Assembly (NCBI RefSeq): GCF_902364945.1
Contig: NZ_CABJFS010000002.1
Coordinates: 1 to 64,000 of the forward strand
Reading direction: 5' to 3'
From: Collinsella aerofaciens
Lineage (GTDB): Bacteria; Actinomycetota; Coriobacteriia; Coriobacteriales; Coriobacteriaceae
Length of the DNA stretch: 64,000 nt
The position numbers were made by a program, and so were the translations under genes. How positions within the stretch are numbered: the stretch's first letter is position 1; each line of letters starts with the position of its first letter. The notes under the pieces were generated by a model. The model had not been told where the DNA came from, made no database searches, and saw only the letters and a program-made list of their open reading frames with translations. Of this stretch, positions 32,763 to 42,163 are shown one piece after another.

Positions 32763-34940
32763 ATGAACCTCCGCTCATCTCTCGCCTGCACCTCGAGCGA
32801 TATCGCCCGCTGGGGACTGCGCTCTGTCCTCAAACGCCAGGGTGGCGTGCTTCCCGGCCGCATCGCCATGAAGATCGACCCCGAGCTGCTAAGCGACCTC
32901 GCGAGCCTGGTCGACCGCAGCGTGGTGATCACCGGTACTAATGGCAAGACCACCACCTCCAACCTCATCGCCGACGCCGTTGCCGCCAGCGGCGCCACCG
33001 TGGTATGCAACCGCGCCGGCAACAACATGGAGCCGGGCGTGGTGGGCGCACTGCTCGAGGCGCGCAGCGGCCTCAAGCGAGCCGGCGGCGGCAAGCGCGT
33101 GGGCGTTTTTGAATGCGATGAGCTCTACACCGTGCGCGTCCTACCCAAGCTCAAGCCGACGTACTTCGTGCTGCTCAACCTGTTCCGCGACCAGCTAGAC
33201 CGCTACGGCGAGATCGACCATACCCAAGACGTCATTGCCCATGCGTTGGAGCTCTCTCCGGCAACAACGCTCATCTACAACGCAGACGACCCGCTGTGTG
33301 CCGCGATCGCCGCACGCGTTCCCAACACGAGCATCGCCTTTGGCATCGACGGCGCCACGGGCACCGAGTCCGATCGCATTAGCGACTCGCGTTTTTGCTC
33401 GCAGTGCAACGCGCCGCTGGAGTATGACTACGTGCAATACGGCCAGCTCGGCGCCTACCATTGCCCCTCGTGCGGCTGGGCCCGCCCTGCGCTTGTCCGT
33501 CGCGTGACGGACGTTGAGCTTACCTACGACGGCTACGAATTTGACTTGGTCTTTGGACCCAATACCGACGCACCCGCAACGCACATCGCCACGCGCTACA
33601 ACGGCCTGTACATGGTCTATAACGTCGCCGCCGCCTTCTTTGCGGCGCACGAGCTGGGCGTGGACGCGGCGCACCTGCAGCCCACGCTCGATGCCTACGT
33701 GCCTGCCGGCGGACGCATGGGCCGCTGGGATATTGCCGGTCGCACCGTCGAGGCAAACCTGGCCAAGAATCCCGTGGGCTTCGATCGCCAGATCCAGTCC
33801 ATTAAAACGGCAGGCGGCAGGCTCTGCGCCTTCTTCCTAAACGATAACGATGCCGACGGCCACGATGTCTCGTGGATCTACGATGTCGACTTCGAGCGCA
33901 TCGCCGACACGCCGGGTCTTGTCGCCTTTGCCGGAGGCACGCGTGCGCACGACATGCAGGTACGCCTCAAGTACGCCGGCATCGATGCCGCGATTATCTC
34001 GGACGTCGCGCAGGCGATCGGCGCCGTGGCAGACGAGGCCGCCGATGACACCTTCTACGCCGTCGCCAACTACACGGCCTTCCCGCCGTTAGTCAAGGAG
34101 CTCGACGGGCTTAAAGACGACGATGCAAGCTCGATTGTCTCCCACGCCGTAACGCGCGCCGATGGTAGCGCTGTCCCCACCGATATTGCGCCGGTCGAGC
34201 TTTCGCGCCCCCTGCGCATCGTCTACCTGTATCCCGATGCGCTCAACCTCTACGCCGACGGCGGCAACGTTATCGCGCTCGAACGCCGCTGCGCCTGGCG
34301 CGGCATTCCCGTGCGTGTGGACGAAGTCCACATGGGCGAGACGCTCGACCTGACCGACGCCGACATCGTTATGATGGGCGGCGGCTCCGATCGCGACCAG
34401 CTGGCCGTGGCACACGAACTGCTCGCTCAAAAAGACAAGGTCGCGGCCTATGTTGAGGACGGCGGCACACTGCTTGCTATCTGTGGCGGCTATCAGCTGC
34501 TCGGCCGTTCGTACTATATGGGCGAAGATCGCATCGAGGGCCTGGGCGTCATTGCCGCCGAAACCGTACGCGGCTCCGACCGCCTGATCGGCAACGTCGC
34601 CGTCAAGACCGACCTGTCACCCGAGCCCTTTGTGGGATTCGAGAACCACGGCGGCCGCACCTTGCTCGATGCAGAGGCCACGCCGCTCGGAACGTCTGTC
34701 GTCACAGGCACCGGCAACAACGGCGACGATGGCTTTGAGGGCATCATCTACAAGGGTGTCATCGGCACGTACCTGCACGGGCCGGCGCTCCCCAAGAACC
34801 CCGAGCTCGCCGACTGGCTCATCACCCACGCCCTCGAGCGCCGCGGCGATGCGCAGGCCACAGCCCTGCTGCCGCTCAAGCCCCTCGACGACACCTACGA
34901 GCGCACCGCTCACGACGCCGCCATGAAGCTCCTCCCCTAA
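32763..34940 (+). CDS. murT-gatD: Fused MurT/GatD lipid II isoglutaminyl synthase
   Basis: A 725-residue single chain joining two enzymes. Residues 1-445 are MurT: Mur-ligase P-loop VITGTNGKTTTSN (58-70), a zinc ribbon with C212/C215 and C234/C237, and the DUF1727 C-terminal domain with NDNDADGHDVSWIYDVDFE. Residues about 475-725 are GatD: class I amidotransferase with nucleophile C574 (LLAICGGYQLLG) and H672 (GTYLHGP). The pair amidates D-glutamate of the peptidoglycan stem to D-isoglutamine with glutamine as donor. In most Gram-positives these are two separate adjacent genes. No stop or frameshift separates them here. A strong terminator follows. Confidence 0.93.
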   Translation: MNLRSSLACTSSDIARWGLRSVLKRQGGVLPGRIAMKIDPELLSDLASLVDRSVVITGTNGKTTTSNLIADAVAASGATVVCNRAGNNMEPGVVGALLEARSGLKRAGGGKRVGVFECDELYTVRVLPKLKPTYFVLLNLFRDQLDRYGEIDHTQDVIAHALELSPATTLIYNADDPLCAAIAARVPNTSIAFGIDGATGTESDRISDSRFCSQCNAPLEYDYVQYGQLGAYHCPSCGWARPALVRRVTDVELTYDGYEFDLVFGPNTDAPATHIATRYNGLYMVYNVAAAFFAAHELGVDAAHLQPTLDAYVPAGGRMGRWDIAGRTVEANLAKNPVGFDRQIQSIKTAGGRLCAFFLNDNDADGHDVSWIYDVDFERIADTPGLVAFAGGTRAHDMQVRLKYAGIDAAIISDVAQAIGAVADEAADDTFYAVANYTAFPPLVKELDGLKDDDASSIVSHAVTRADGSAVPTDIAPVELSRPLRIVYLYPDALNLYADGGNVIALERRCAWRGIPVRVDEVHMGETLDLTDADIVMMGGGSDRDQLAVAHELLAQKDKVAAYVEDGGTLLAICGGYQLLGRSYYMGEDRIEGLGVIAAETVRGSDRLIGNVAVKTDLSPEPFVGFENHGGRTLLDAEATPLGTSVVTGTGNNGDDGFEGIIYKGVIGTYLHGPALPKNPELADWLITHALERRGDAQATALLPLKPLDDTYERTAHDAAMKLLP

Positions 34941-34946
34941 CGCCCC

Positions 34947-34984
34947 ACCACCACAAAGGAGACAGGCACCTTTGTGGTGGTTTT
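34947..34984 (+). terminator. Terminator after murT-gatD
   Basis: ACCACCACAAAGG (34947-34959) and CCTTTGTGGTGGT (34969-34981) are perfect 13-base arms with a 9-base loop, followed by TTTT. Confidence 0.88.
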
Positions 34985-35040
34985 CCAGTTTGCCAACGAT
35001 ATACGCGCCGGCAAAAAAGTCTGCTATACTCTTTCCCGCT

Positions 35041-35117
35041 GTCCCCATCGTCTAGCGGCCAAGGACGCCACCCTTTCAAGGTGGATATCGCGGGTTCGAA
35101 TCCCGCTGGGGGCACCA
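35041..35117 (+). tRNA. tRNA-Glu (anticodon TTC)
   Basis: The acceptor stem GTCCCCA pairs with TGGGGGC, the anticodon arm CCACC CTTTCAA GGTGG gives anticodon TTC, and the T arm is CGCGGGTTCGAATCCCGC. The discriminator A and the CCA end are encoded. It sits 56 bases after the murT-gatD terminator and has its own terminator. Confidence 0.95.
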
Positions 35118-35128
35118 CAAAATCTGAG

Positions 35129-35161
35129 AAGCCCGTTACCAATTCGGTAGCGGGCTTTTTG
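35129..35161 (+). terminator. Terminator after tRNA-Glu
   Basis: AAGCCCGTTACC pairs with GGTAGCGGGCTT (one G-T pair) around AATTC, followed by TTTTT. Confidence 0.85.
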
Positions 35162-35249
35162 CTACCGATATGCCGGGATTCGAACCCGACAGGGTGCGGA
35201 TCCCGGCAAATCGGCGGCAAAACGGACTCCAAAGCGTCCTTCGCAAACA

Positions 35250-35284
35250 AATAGCCGGGGCCCGCGCGATGCGGACCCCGGCTC
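35250..35284 (-). terminator. Terminator after glnN
   Basis: On the minus strand GAGCCGGGGTCCGC pairs with GCGGGCCCCGGCTATTTG around ATCGC; a T-rich TATTTGTTTG tail follows. Confidence 0.7.
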
Positions 35285-35312
35285 AATACCGTGACGATAT
35301 GTCAGTTACGCC

Positions 35313-37400
35313 CTACACGTAGAACAGGATGTCGTCGTAGGTCGGAACCGGCCAGTAGTCGGCTGCCACGATCTCCTCCATGGCATCCACGGCGGCGCGC
35401 AGCGTATCCATAGCAGGAACGACCTCGTGCGCGTACACGTTGGCCTGCTCCTGGCCATCGAGAGCCTCGGCCTTCTGATGTACGGCGTCGAGCGCCTTGA
35501 TGGAGTCGTTGATGGCGGTGATGCCGTTGCAGAGCTTGTTGAGCGTGTTCTGCTCGCACTGCATGGCGGCCTCAGCACCGGCGGCACGAATAGTCTCAAG
35601 GCCCTTAGCGACCTTGGTGGCATAGGCGGTAATGACCGGACGATAGGTACGACGCGCCTCGCGAACCATCGTGGTGGCCTCGATGTTCATGAGCTTGTTG
35701 TACTTCTCGAGCTTGCAGTCATAGCGGCACTGGGCCTCGGCGCGGGTCAGAACGCCCGTCTCCTCAAAGAGCGCGATAGCCTTATCGGAAACAAAGGCGG
35801 GAAGAGCGTCGGCCGTGGTCTTGTTGTTGGCAAGGCCGCGCTTCTCGGCCTCGATGGGCCACTCGTCGGAGTAACCGTCGCCGGAGAACAGGATGCGCTG
35901 GTGATCGGTCAGCACCTTCTTGCAGTACTCGAGCGCGGCGTCCTGGAACTTATCCTCGGGCGTACCCTCGAGTGCGTCGGCGAAAGACTTGAGCGACTTG
36001 GCCACGGCGGCATCGAGCACCAGATTGGAGTCGGAGACGTTCTGCTCGGAGCCGCAGGCACGGAACTCGAACTTGTTGCCGGTGAAGGCAAACGGGGAGG
36101 TGCGGTTGCGGTCGGTGTTGTCCTGCATCAGCTTGGGCAGGGTATCGGCGCCCAGGTCAAGCACGCCGCGCGTGGCATGGACGGAAGCCTTGCCATCGAT
36201 GATCTTCTCGACGACCTCGGTGAGCTGGTCGCCCAGGAAGATGGACATAATCGCCGGAGGAGCCTCGTTGGCGCCCAGACGATGATCGTTGCCGGCCGAG
36301 GCAACGGAGGCACGCAGGAGTTCCTGATAGTTATCGACGGCCTCGATCACCGCGGTGAGGAAGACGATGAACTGCAGGTTGTCGAGCGGGGTGTCGCCCG
36401 GGTCGAGCAGGTTCTCGGACTCGGTGCCAAGCGACCAGTTGTTGTGCTTGCCCGAACCGTTGATGCCCTCGAAGGGCTTCTCGTGCAGCAGGCAGACCAA
36501 GTCGTGGCGGGAGGCGATGAGCTTCATCTTCTCCATCATGACCAGATTCTGGTCGATGGCCTCGTTGACCTCGCCGTAGACAGGGGCGAGCTCATGCTGG
36601 CAGGGAGCGACCTCGTTGTGCTTGGTCTTGGCAGGAATGCCAAGCGCCCACAGCTCATCGTCCAGGTCCTTCATATAGGACGAGACGGTGGGGCGGATAG
36701 CGCCAAAGTAGTGCTCCTCGAGCTCCTGGCCCTTGCAGGGAGCAGCACCAAAGAGGGTGCGCCCGGTGATGACCAGGTCCCTGCGCTTGCGGTAAGCGTC
36801 CTTCTTGATCAGGAAGTACTCCTGCTCATCGCCCACGGAAGGAACGACCTTCTTGGGGGTCTTGCCAAACAGCGCCAAAACGCGCTTGGACTCACGCGAG
36901 AGCGCGGTCATGGAGCGCAGCAGCGGGGTCTTCTTGTCCAGGGCCTCGCCCGTGTAGGAGCAGAAAGCTGTGGGGATGCACAGGACATCGTCCTTAATGA
37001 ATGCGGGGCTGGTGGGATCCCAAGCGGTGTAGCCACGGGCCTCGAAGGTGGCGCGCAGGCCGCCGTTGGGGAAGCTGGAAGCATCGGGCTCGCCCTGGAT
37101 GAGGTTCTTGCCCGTAAACTTGGTAATGGCGGTGCCGTCGTGGTTGGGCTCGAGGAAGCTGTCGTGCTTCTCGGAAGTAATGCCCGAAAGCGGCTGGAAC
37201 CAGTGCGCGTAGTGTGTCGCGCCCTTGGAGATGGCCCAGACCTTCATGGCATGGGCAACGGCGTTGGCCACATCCAGGTCGAGCGGCTCACCGTCCTCGA
37301 GGGTTGCAGCAAGGCGCTTCCAAATGTCCTTGGGGAGGTAGTCCTTCATGACTTCCTCAGAGAACACCATGGTCCCGAAGCGGTCAGTAAGTTCGGCCAT
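35313..37400 (-). CDS. glnN: Glutamine synthetase type III
   Basis: A 695-residue GSIII enzyme making glutamine from glutamate, ammonia and ATP. Characteristic segments are [20 protein letters not shown] near the start, [20 protein letters not shown] (substrate and metal site), [20 protein letters not shown] (ATP site) and [19 protein letters not shown]. The long C-terminal helical part (about 560-695) is specific to type III. Length is normal. The ATG at 37400 follows AGGGAGTTCC. The gene has its own terminator; glutamine from it feeds GuaA and GatD encoded nearby. Confidence 0.96.
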   Translation of the reverse strand: MAELTDRFGTMVFSEEVMKDYLPKDIWKRLAATLEDGEPLDLDVANAVAHAMKVWAISKGATHYAHWFQPLSGITSEKHDSFLEPNHDGTAITKFTGKNLIQGEPDASSFPNGGLRATFEARGYTAWDPTSPAFIKDDVLCIPTAFCSYTGEALDKKTPLLRSMTALSRESKRVLALFGKTPKKVVPSVGDEQEYFLIKKDAYRKRRDLVITGRTLFGAAPCKGQELEEHYFGAIRPTVSSYMKDLDDELWALGIPAKTKHNEVAPCQHELAPVYGEVNEAIDQNLVMMEKMKLIASRHDLVCLLHEKPFEGINGSGKHNNWSLGTESENLLDPGDTPLDNLQFIVFLTAVIEAVDNYQELLRASVASAGNDHRLGANEAPPAIMSIFLGDQLTEVVEKIIDGKASVHATRGVLDLGADTLPKLMQDNTDRNRTSPFAFTGNKFEFRACGSEQNVSDSNLVLDAAVAKSLKSFADALEGTPEDKFQDAALEYCKKVLTDHQRILFSGDGYSDEWPIEAEKRGLANNKTTADALPAFVSDKAIALFEETGVLTRAEAQCRYDCKLEKYNKLMNIEATTMVREARRTYRPVITAYATKVAKGLETIRAAGAEAAMQCEQNTLNKLCNGITAINDSIKALDAVHQKAEALDGQEQANVYAHEVVPAMDTLRAAVDAMEEIVAADYWPVPTYDDILFYV

Positions 37401-37826
37401 ACGGAACTCCCTTCGTATCGGCACCGCGTGAGAAGCGGTGTTGATTACTAACGAACGAGTCATAGATTAGGCTCGTCGTGTTTCCGCAACATTACCGTTA
37501 TGTTGCTGTCACGAAACCAATCAATGAGGTTACCGCATCGCGGCGGCGTTGCCGCCCTCAACAGCCAATCAACTGTATAAATTGTAGACCTCTCCCCATG
37601 GTTTAAGGGTAGTCAATTTGGGATGGGGCTCTATTAACTGGTATTTCGCATCAGATACCAGTCTTTATAGCCCCATCCTAGATTGACCGCTCTGCTATAG
37701 GGAATGTCGATAGCAAGGCATCTTTGATTGGTATCCCCGAATAGCGAGTGAAACTCCACCGTGACACAGTGGTGCTGTAGAATCCTTACAACACATCACA
37801 CTATTACGTATCTAAAGGAGCACGAT
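37401..37826. other. 426-base gap between glnN and metF
   Basis: It separates the divergent glnN and metF genes and contains a large nested inverted repeat (37612-37687). I looked for S-adenosylmethionine and cobalamin riboswitch cores before metF and saw none. TAAAGGAG is the metF ribosome site. Confidence 0.5.
37612..37687. repeat. Nested 76-base inverted repeat upstream of metF
   Basis: GTCAATTTGGGATGGGGCT (37612-37630) pairs with AGCCCCATCCTAGATTGAC (37669-37687) with two mismatches, and inside it ACTGGTAT (37637-37644) pairs with ATACCAGT (37655-37662). No T run follows, so it is not a simple terminator. Confidence 0.75.
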
Positions 37827-38699
37827 ATGCGCGTCGACGAGGTTTTTAAGCAGGCAGCATCCCAGGGCACCGCACCCGTTTCGTTTGAGATGTTCCCGCC
37901 CAAGGGCGAGCTTACCCTCAACACGGCTCGCGAGGTGGCAGGCAATCTGTGCAAGCTTTCGCCGAGCTTTGTCTCGGTCACCTGCTCTGCCGGCGGCTCG
38001 GGCAACGGCGCCACCACCGCCCCCATCGCGCAAATGATTACGAGCGAATTCAATACGCCCTCGGTGGCGCACCTCACCTGCGTGGGCCGCTCGCACGCCG
38101 ATATCGCCGCCAAGATCGACGAATACCGCTCCGCCGGCGTAGAAAACATCCTGGCCCTGCGCGGTGATCTGCCCGCTGGCGCGACCGAGGATGACAAGCC
38201 CGCCTCGGACTACGCCTACGCCCGCGAGCTCATCCCCGAGCTTGTTGACGCCGGCTTTTGTGTGGGCGCCGCGGCCTACCCCGAGGGCCACATTGCCTGT
38301 GAGGACCTCAACGCTTCGGTCGAATACCTCAAGCAAAAACAGGACGCCGGCGCGAGCTTCTTTGTGACGCAGCTCTTCTTTGACAACGAGTGCTTCTACC
38401 GTTTCCGCGAGCTTGCCAACAAGGCAGGTATCACCGTGCCCATTACCGCGGGCATCATGCCGTTTATGGGCAAGTCGCAAATCAGCCGCATGGTCTTTAT
38501 GTGCGGCGCGTCGCTGCCCTCCCCCGTCATCAAGATTCTCGCCAAGTACGAGAACGACCCCGAGAGCCTGCAGGCAGCCGGTGTAGATTATGCCGCCCGT
38601 CAGCTTTGCGACCTCAAGGAGCACGGTGCCGCCGGTCTGCACCTGTACACTATGAACCGTCCTGCGATCGCCGCGACCATTATGGAGCGCCTGGGGTAA
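37827..38699 (+). CDS. metF: 5,10-methylenetetrahydrofolate reductase
   Basis: A 290-residue flavoprotein that makes 5-methyltetrahydrofolate for methionine synthesis. Typical segments: VSFEMFPPKGELTLNTAREV, VAHLTCVGRS, NILALRGDLPAG, VGAAAYPEGH, FFVTQLFFDNECFYRF and a final GLHLYTMNRP. The start ATG follows AAAGGAGCACGAT. The stop overlaps the next start (TAATG), so it is the first gene of a three-gene methionine operon. Confidence 0.96.
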   Translation: MRVDEVFKQAASQGTAPVSFEMFPPKGELTLNTAREVAGNLCKLSPSFVSVTCSAGGSGNGATTAPIAQMITSEFNTPSVAHLTCVGRSHADIAAKIDEYRSAGVENILALRGDLPAGATEDDKPASDYAYARELIPELVDAGFCVGAAAYPEGHIACEDLNASVEYLKQKQDAGASFFVTQLFFDNECFYRFRELANKAGITVPITAGIMPFMGKSQISRMVFMCGASLPSPVIKILAKYENDPESLQAAGVDYAARQLCDLKEHGAAGLHLYTMNRPAIAATIMERLG

Positions 38700-39487
38700 T
38701 GGAAAAACCGCACATCGATACAACTGCTGTCGAAGTGCCGGCCGACCTTGCGTCGCCGGCGCTTTACCGTGTCGATGCTGCGCACCATCCCCGTGTCGAC
38801 CGTGCCGAGATGCTGCGGTATCTGGGTTACGGCGGCCAACAGATTGAGCCCGAGCTGTCTCGACGAATTGAGCTTGTGGTCGAGCGCCTAGAACTGGACA
38901 TTGAGCCCCGTGGCGTGCGACGCGTGTTTGCCGTCGATGCCACGGGCGTCGACGAGCAGGGCGAGCCCTGCATCCGCTTGGTTGGCACGAACGTTGAGCT
39001 GCGGGGTCGCGATATCTATCGACATCTCAAAGACGCCCGCTTTGCCGCGCTCATGGCATGCACCCTCGGCATGGGCGCCGAGCGTCGCCTGCGCATCACA
39101 GGAGCCCAGCAGCCCCTCGAGGGAGCCGTGCTCGACGCCGCGTGCTCTGCCTATGTGGAGGCAGCTGTTGAGCAAATGGACCGACAGGTCAAGACTGCGG
39201 CCGCCGCACACGGACTCGCCGGCAACTGGCGCTTTAGCCCCGGCTACGGCGACTGCCCGCTCTCGGCCCAGCGCTCGATCGTGGATGCGCTCAACGCCAC
39301 ACGGCTCATCGGGCTTACCGTTACCCCCACCAGCCTGCTCATGCCCACCAAGAGCGTGACCGCGGTGATCGGTCTGTTTGACGGCGAGGTCCACGACGCC
39401 CAGAGCCGCCCCACCTGCAATATCTGCCGCATGCGTGAGCACTGCCGCTTCCACGCCGCCCACACCACCTGCTATTCCAGCCATTAG
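38699..39487 (+). CDS. Stand-alone methionine synthase activation domain protein
   Basis: A 262-residue protein resembling the AdoMet-binding activation domain of MetH: RDIYRHLKDARFAALMACTL, RITGAQQPLEGAVLDAACSA, and SPGYGDCPLSAQRSIVDAL, followed by PTSLLMPTKSVTAVIGL. A cysteine-rich tail (CNICRMREHCRFHAAHTTCY) may bind a metal. In enteric MetH this domain is the C-terminus and reductively methylates oxidised cob(II)alamin; here it is a separate gene between metF and metH, both of which it touches closely (1-base overlap, 9-base gap). Confidence 0.88.
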   Translation: MEKPHIDTTAVEVPADLASPALYRVDAAHHPRVDRAEMLRYLGYGGQQIEPELSRRIELVVERLELDIEPRGVRRVFAVDATGVDEQGEPCIRLVGTNVELRGRDIYRHLKDARFAALMACTLGMGAERRLRITGAQQPLEGAVLDAACSAYVEAAVEQMDRQVKTAAAAHGLAGNWRFSPGYGDCPLSAQRSIVDALNATRLIGLTVTPTSLLMPTKSVTAVIGLFDGEVHDAQSRPTCNICRMREHCRFHAAHTTCYSSH

Positions 39488-39496
39488 GAGCCATCG

Positions 39497-42055
39497 ATGT
39501 CTACTCCGCTTATCACTCATGATTCTGACGGTACTGCGCTGGCGGCACCTGTCAATACTGCGCGCTGCAACGGCGCTGTGTACAAGACGCGCACGATCGA
39601 TGACCTGCGCATTAAGGACGATCGCCTGCGCGCCGCCATCGAGGGCACAGGGCATCTTCTGTTCGACGGCGGTATGGGCACCATGCTGCAGGCAGCCGGC
39701 ATGAAGGCCGGCGCCCTGCCCGAGCTGCTCAACTTTGAGGAGCCCCGAGTCATCACCGACATCCAGCGCCAATACGTCGAGGCCGGATGCGACGTGATCA
39801 CCGCCAACACCTTTGGCGCGAACGCCCACAAACTCGACGGCGCCGCCACCGTGGCCGATGTCTTTGCCGCCGCCGTCGCCCGCGCCCGCGCGGCCGGCGC
39901 GGGCTATGTCGCCGGTGACATCGGCCCCATCGGCGCGCTGCTTCGTCCCCTGGGCACCCTGAGCTTTGACGAGGCCTACGACCTCTTTGCCGAGGAGGTG
40001 CGCGCCGGCGTCGCCGCGGGCGTGGACCTCTTTATTATCGAAACCATGACCGACCTAGCCGAGATCAAGGCTGCCGTCCTCGCCTGCCGCGAGAACTCCG
40101 ACCTGCCCGTTTTTGCCACCATGACCTTTGAGGAAGACGGCCGCACCTTCCTGGGCACGAGTCCCGAGGTCGCTGCCATCACGCTCGACGCGATCGGCGC
40201 CGACGTCCTGGGCATCAACTGCAGCCAGGGACCGGCCGAGCTCCGAGGACTTGCCGCACGTATGCTCACCGTTACCGACAAGCCCGTTATGGTGCAGGCC
40301 AATGCAGGACTCCCCCGCGTGGACGACGACGGTAACACCGTCTTTGACATCCAGGCCCCCGAGTACGCCCAGGCCGTCGCCGGCATGATCGCCGACGGCG
40401 TAAGCGTCGTGGGCGGCTGCTGCGGAACCACGCCGACGCACATGGCGGCACTTCGCACCCTCATCGACAATCACACGCCCAGCCCGCGCCACCGCAAGCC
40501 CAGCATGTCGGTCACGAGCGCTCAGACGGTCGTGGACCTTCCCTGTGACGGCCACAAGATCGCCGTCATCGGCGAGCGCATCAATCCCACCGGCAAAAAG
40601 CGCCTGCAGCAGGCCCTGCGCGACGGCGACCTGGACTACGTCGTAAGCCAGGGCATCAGCCAGCAAGAGCAGGGCGCCGACATCCTGGACGTCAACGTGG
40701 GCCTGCCCGAGATCGACGAGGTCAAGATCATCCAACAGGCGACCGAGCAGCTCCAGGGCTCCACGCTGCTGCCGCTGCAGATCGACTCCACCGACCCCGC
40801 AGCCGTCGAGGCCGCCGTGCGCCGCTACGCCGGCAAGCCCATCATCAACTCGGTCAATGGCAAGCAGCAGATCATGGATGAGATCTTTCCGCTGGTCGCC
40901 CACTACGGCACCAATGTCGTCGGCCTCACGCTCGACGAGGGCGGCATCCCCGATACCGCCGAGGCTCGCTTCGCCATCGCCGAGCGCATCGTGGCCGAGG
41001 CCGCCCGCTACGGCATCGGCCCGGACCGCATCCTCATCGACTGCCTGGTCATGACCGCCTCGACCAATCAACGCCAGGCCGAACAGATCCTGCGCGCCAT
41101 GTCCCTGTGCAAGGAGCGCCTGGGCGTCAAATGCGCGCTCGGCGTGTCGAACATCAGCTTTGGCCTGCCCGCTCGCCCGCTGCTGGGTTCGGTCTTTTTG
41201 GCCGCCGCCTTTGGCGCGGGCCTGGACGCCCCCATCATGAACCCGGGCTCCAAGCGCTTTATGGACACCGTCTACAGCTATCGCGTGTTGAGCGTTGAGG
41301 ATGAGGGCTCGACCGGATACATCGAGCGCTACGCCGGCTGGACCGATCCGTACAAGATCGCCGCGAACCCGGCGGCGGCCCAGGCGGTATCGACCGACGC
41401 CGCGCCCGCCGCTGGCACCGCCGGCACCGACGGCAACGACGACCCGATTCGTCGCATGGTCGTCTCGGGCCGCAAAGGCGAGATCGCGGCCGAGACCGAG
41501 CGTCTGCTGGCAGATCACGACGCCATGGACCTCATCAACAACCACTTTATCCCCGCCCTCGACGAGGTCGGCGTCCTCTTTGACCAGGGCAAGTTCTTCT
41601 TGCCGCAGCTTATGGCCTCGGCCGAGGCCGCGCGCGTGGGTTTTGACACCATCAAGCGCCTGATGCCCGCCGGCGAGATTGCCGACAAGGGCAAAATCTG
41701 CGTGGCCACCGTCAAGGGCGACATCCACGACATCGGTAAGAACATCGTCAAGATGCTGCTCGATAACTACGGCTATACCGTCTTTGACCTAGGCCGCGAC
41801 GTCGACCCGCAAGAGGTGCTCAAGACCGTGCGGGAGCGCGACATCAAGCTCGTCGGCCTCTCGGCGCTTATGACTACCACGGTCGTCGCCATGGAAGAGA
41901 CCATCAAGCTGCTTCATGCCGAGGTTCCGGGCGTCAAGATCATCGTGGGCGGCGCCGTGCTCACCCCCGAATACGCCAAGCAGATCGGTGCGGACTACTA
42001 CGCCAAGGACGCCGCCGAAAGCGCTCGTATCGCCGAAGAGGTCTTTGGCCGGTAA
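39497..42055 (+). CDS. metH: Cobalamin-dependent methionine synthase lacking the activation domain
   Basis: An 852-residue modular enzyme. Residues about 50-340 are the homocysteine-binding barrel (HLLFDGGMGTMLQAAG, zinc ligands in GINCSQG and VGGCCGTTPTH); about 360-620 the pterin-binding domain (AVIGERINPTGKKRLQ); about 650-725 the B12 cap; and about 730-852 the B12-binding Rossmann fold with DIHDIGKNIV, whose H744 is the cobalt ligand. It ends there, so the reactivation domain is missing and is supplied by the gene just upstream. It transfers methyl from methyl-THF to homocysteine. Confidence 0.96.
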   Translation: MSTPLITHDSDGTALAAPVNTARCNGAVYKTRTIDDLRIKDDRLRAAIEGTGHLLFDGGMGTMLQAAGMKAGALPELLNFEEPRVITDIQRQYVEAGCDVITANTFGANAHKLDGAATVADVFAAAVARARAAGAGYVAGDIGPIGALLRPLGTLSFDEAYDLFAEEVRAGVAAGVDLFIIETMTDLAEIKAAVLACRENSDLPVFATMTFEEDGRTFLGTSPEVAAITLDAIGADVLGINCSQGPAELRGLAARMLTVTDKPVMVQANAGLPRVDDDGNTVFDIQAPEYAQAVAGMIADGVSVVGGCCGTTPTHMAALRTLIDNHTPSPRHRKPSMSVTSAQTVVDLPCDGHKIAVIGERINPTGKKRLQQALRDGDLDYVVSQGISQQEQGADILDVNVGLPEIDEVKIIQQATEQLQGSTLLPLQIDSTDPAAVEAAVRRYAGKPIINSVNGKQQIMDEIFPLVAHYGTNVVGLTLDEGGIPDTAEARFAIAERIVAEAARYGIGPDRILIDCLVMTASTNQRQAEQILRAMSLCKERLGVKCALGVSNISFGLPARPLLGSVFLAAAFGAGLDAPIMNPGSKRFMDTVYSYRVLSVEDEGSTGYIERYAGWTDPYKIAANPAAAQAVSTDAAPAAGTAGTDGNDDPIRRMVVSGRKGEIAAETERLLADHDAMDLINNHFIPALDEVGVLFDQGKFFLPQLMASAEAARVGFDTIKRLMPAGEIADKGKICVATVKGDIHDIGKNIVKMLLDNYGYTVFDLGRDVDPQEVLKTVRERDIKLVGLSALMTTTVVAMEETIKLLHAEVPGVKIIVGGAVLTPEYAKQIGADYYAKDAAESARIAEEVFGR

Positions 42056-42080
42056 CACAACGGAAACAACCCCGCACCAA

Positions 42081-42118
42081 AACGTGCCGCACGCGTCACG
42101 AGACGTGTGCGGCACGTT
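42081..42118. terminator. Perfect-arm hairpin after metH
   Basis: AACGTGCCGCACGCGTC (42081-42097) pairs with GACGTGTGCGGCACGTT (42102-42118) with one G-T position around ACGA. There is no long T run, so it may act as a processing or bidirectional stop between metH and the DUF711 gene. Confidence 0.55.
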
Positions 42119-42163
42119 AGAATAGAGGGGACTATGCTCGTTTTGGCAGATAGGAGCGCAAGG

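Noticed and set aside
35163..35200. A second tRNA near GCCGGGATTCGAACCCGAC
   Set aside because: Only a T-arm-like piece is present on the minus strand; no acceptor, D or anticodon arm can be built.
34876..35286. A minus-strand reading frame of 136 residues containing VPPAGFEPAISTLKG
   Set aside because: It is the antisense translation of tRNA-Glu, a well-known spurious product.
35427..37451. A 674-residue open frame on the plus strand opposite glnN
   Set aside because: High-GC antisense shadow; glnN on the other strand has full family similarity and codon bias.
37401..37826. A SAM or cobalamin riboswitch before metF
   Set aside because: No conserved core sequence of either class; only the nested inverted repeat is present.
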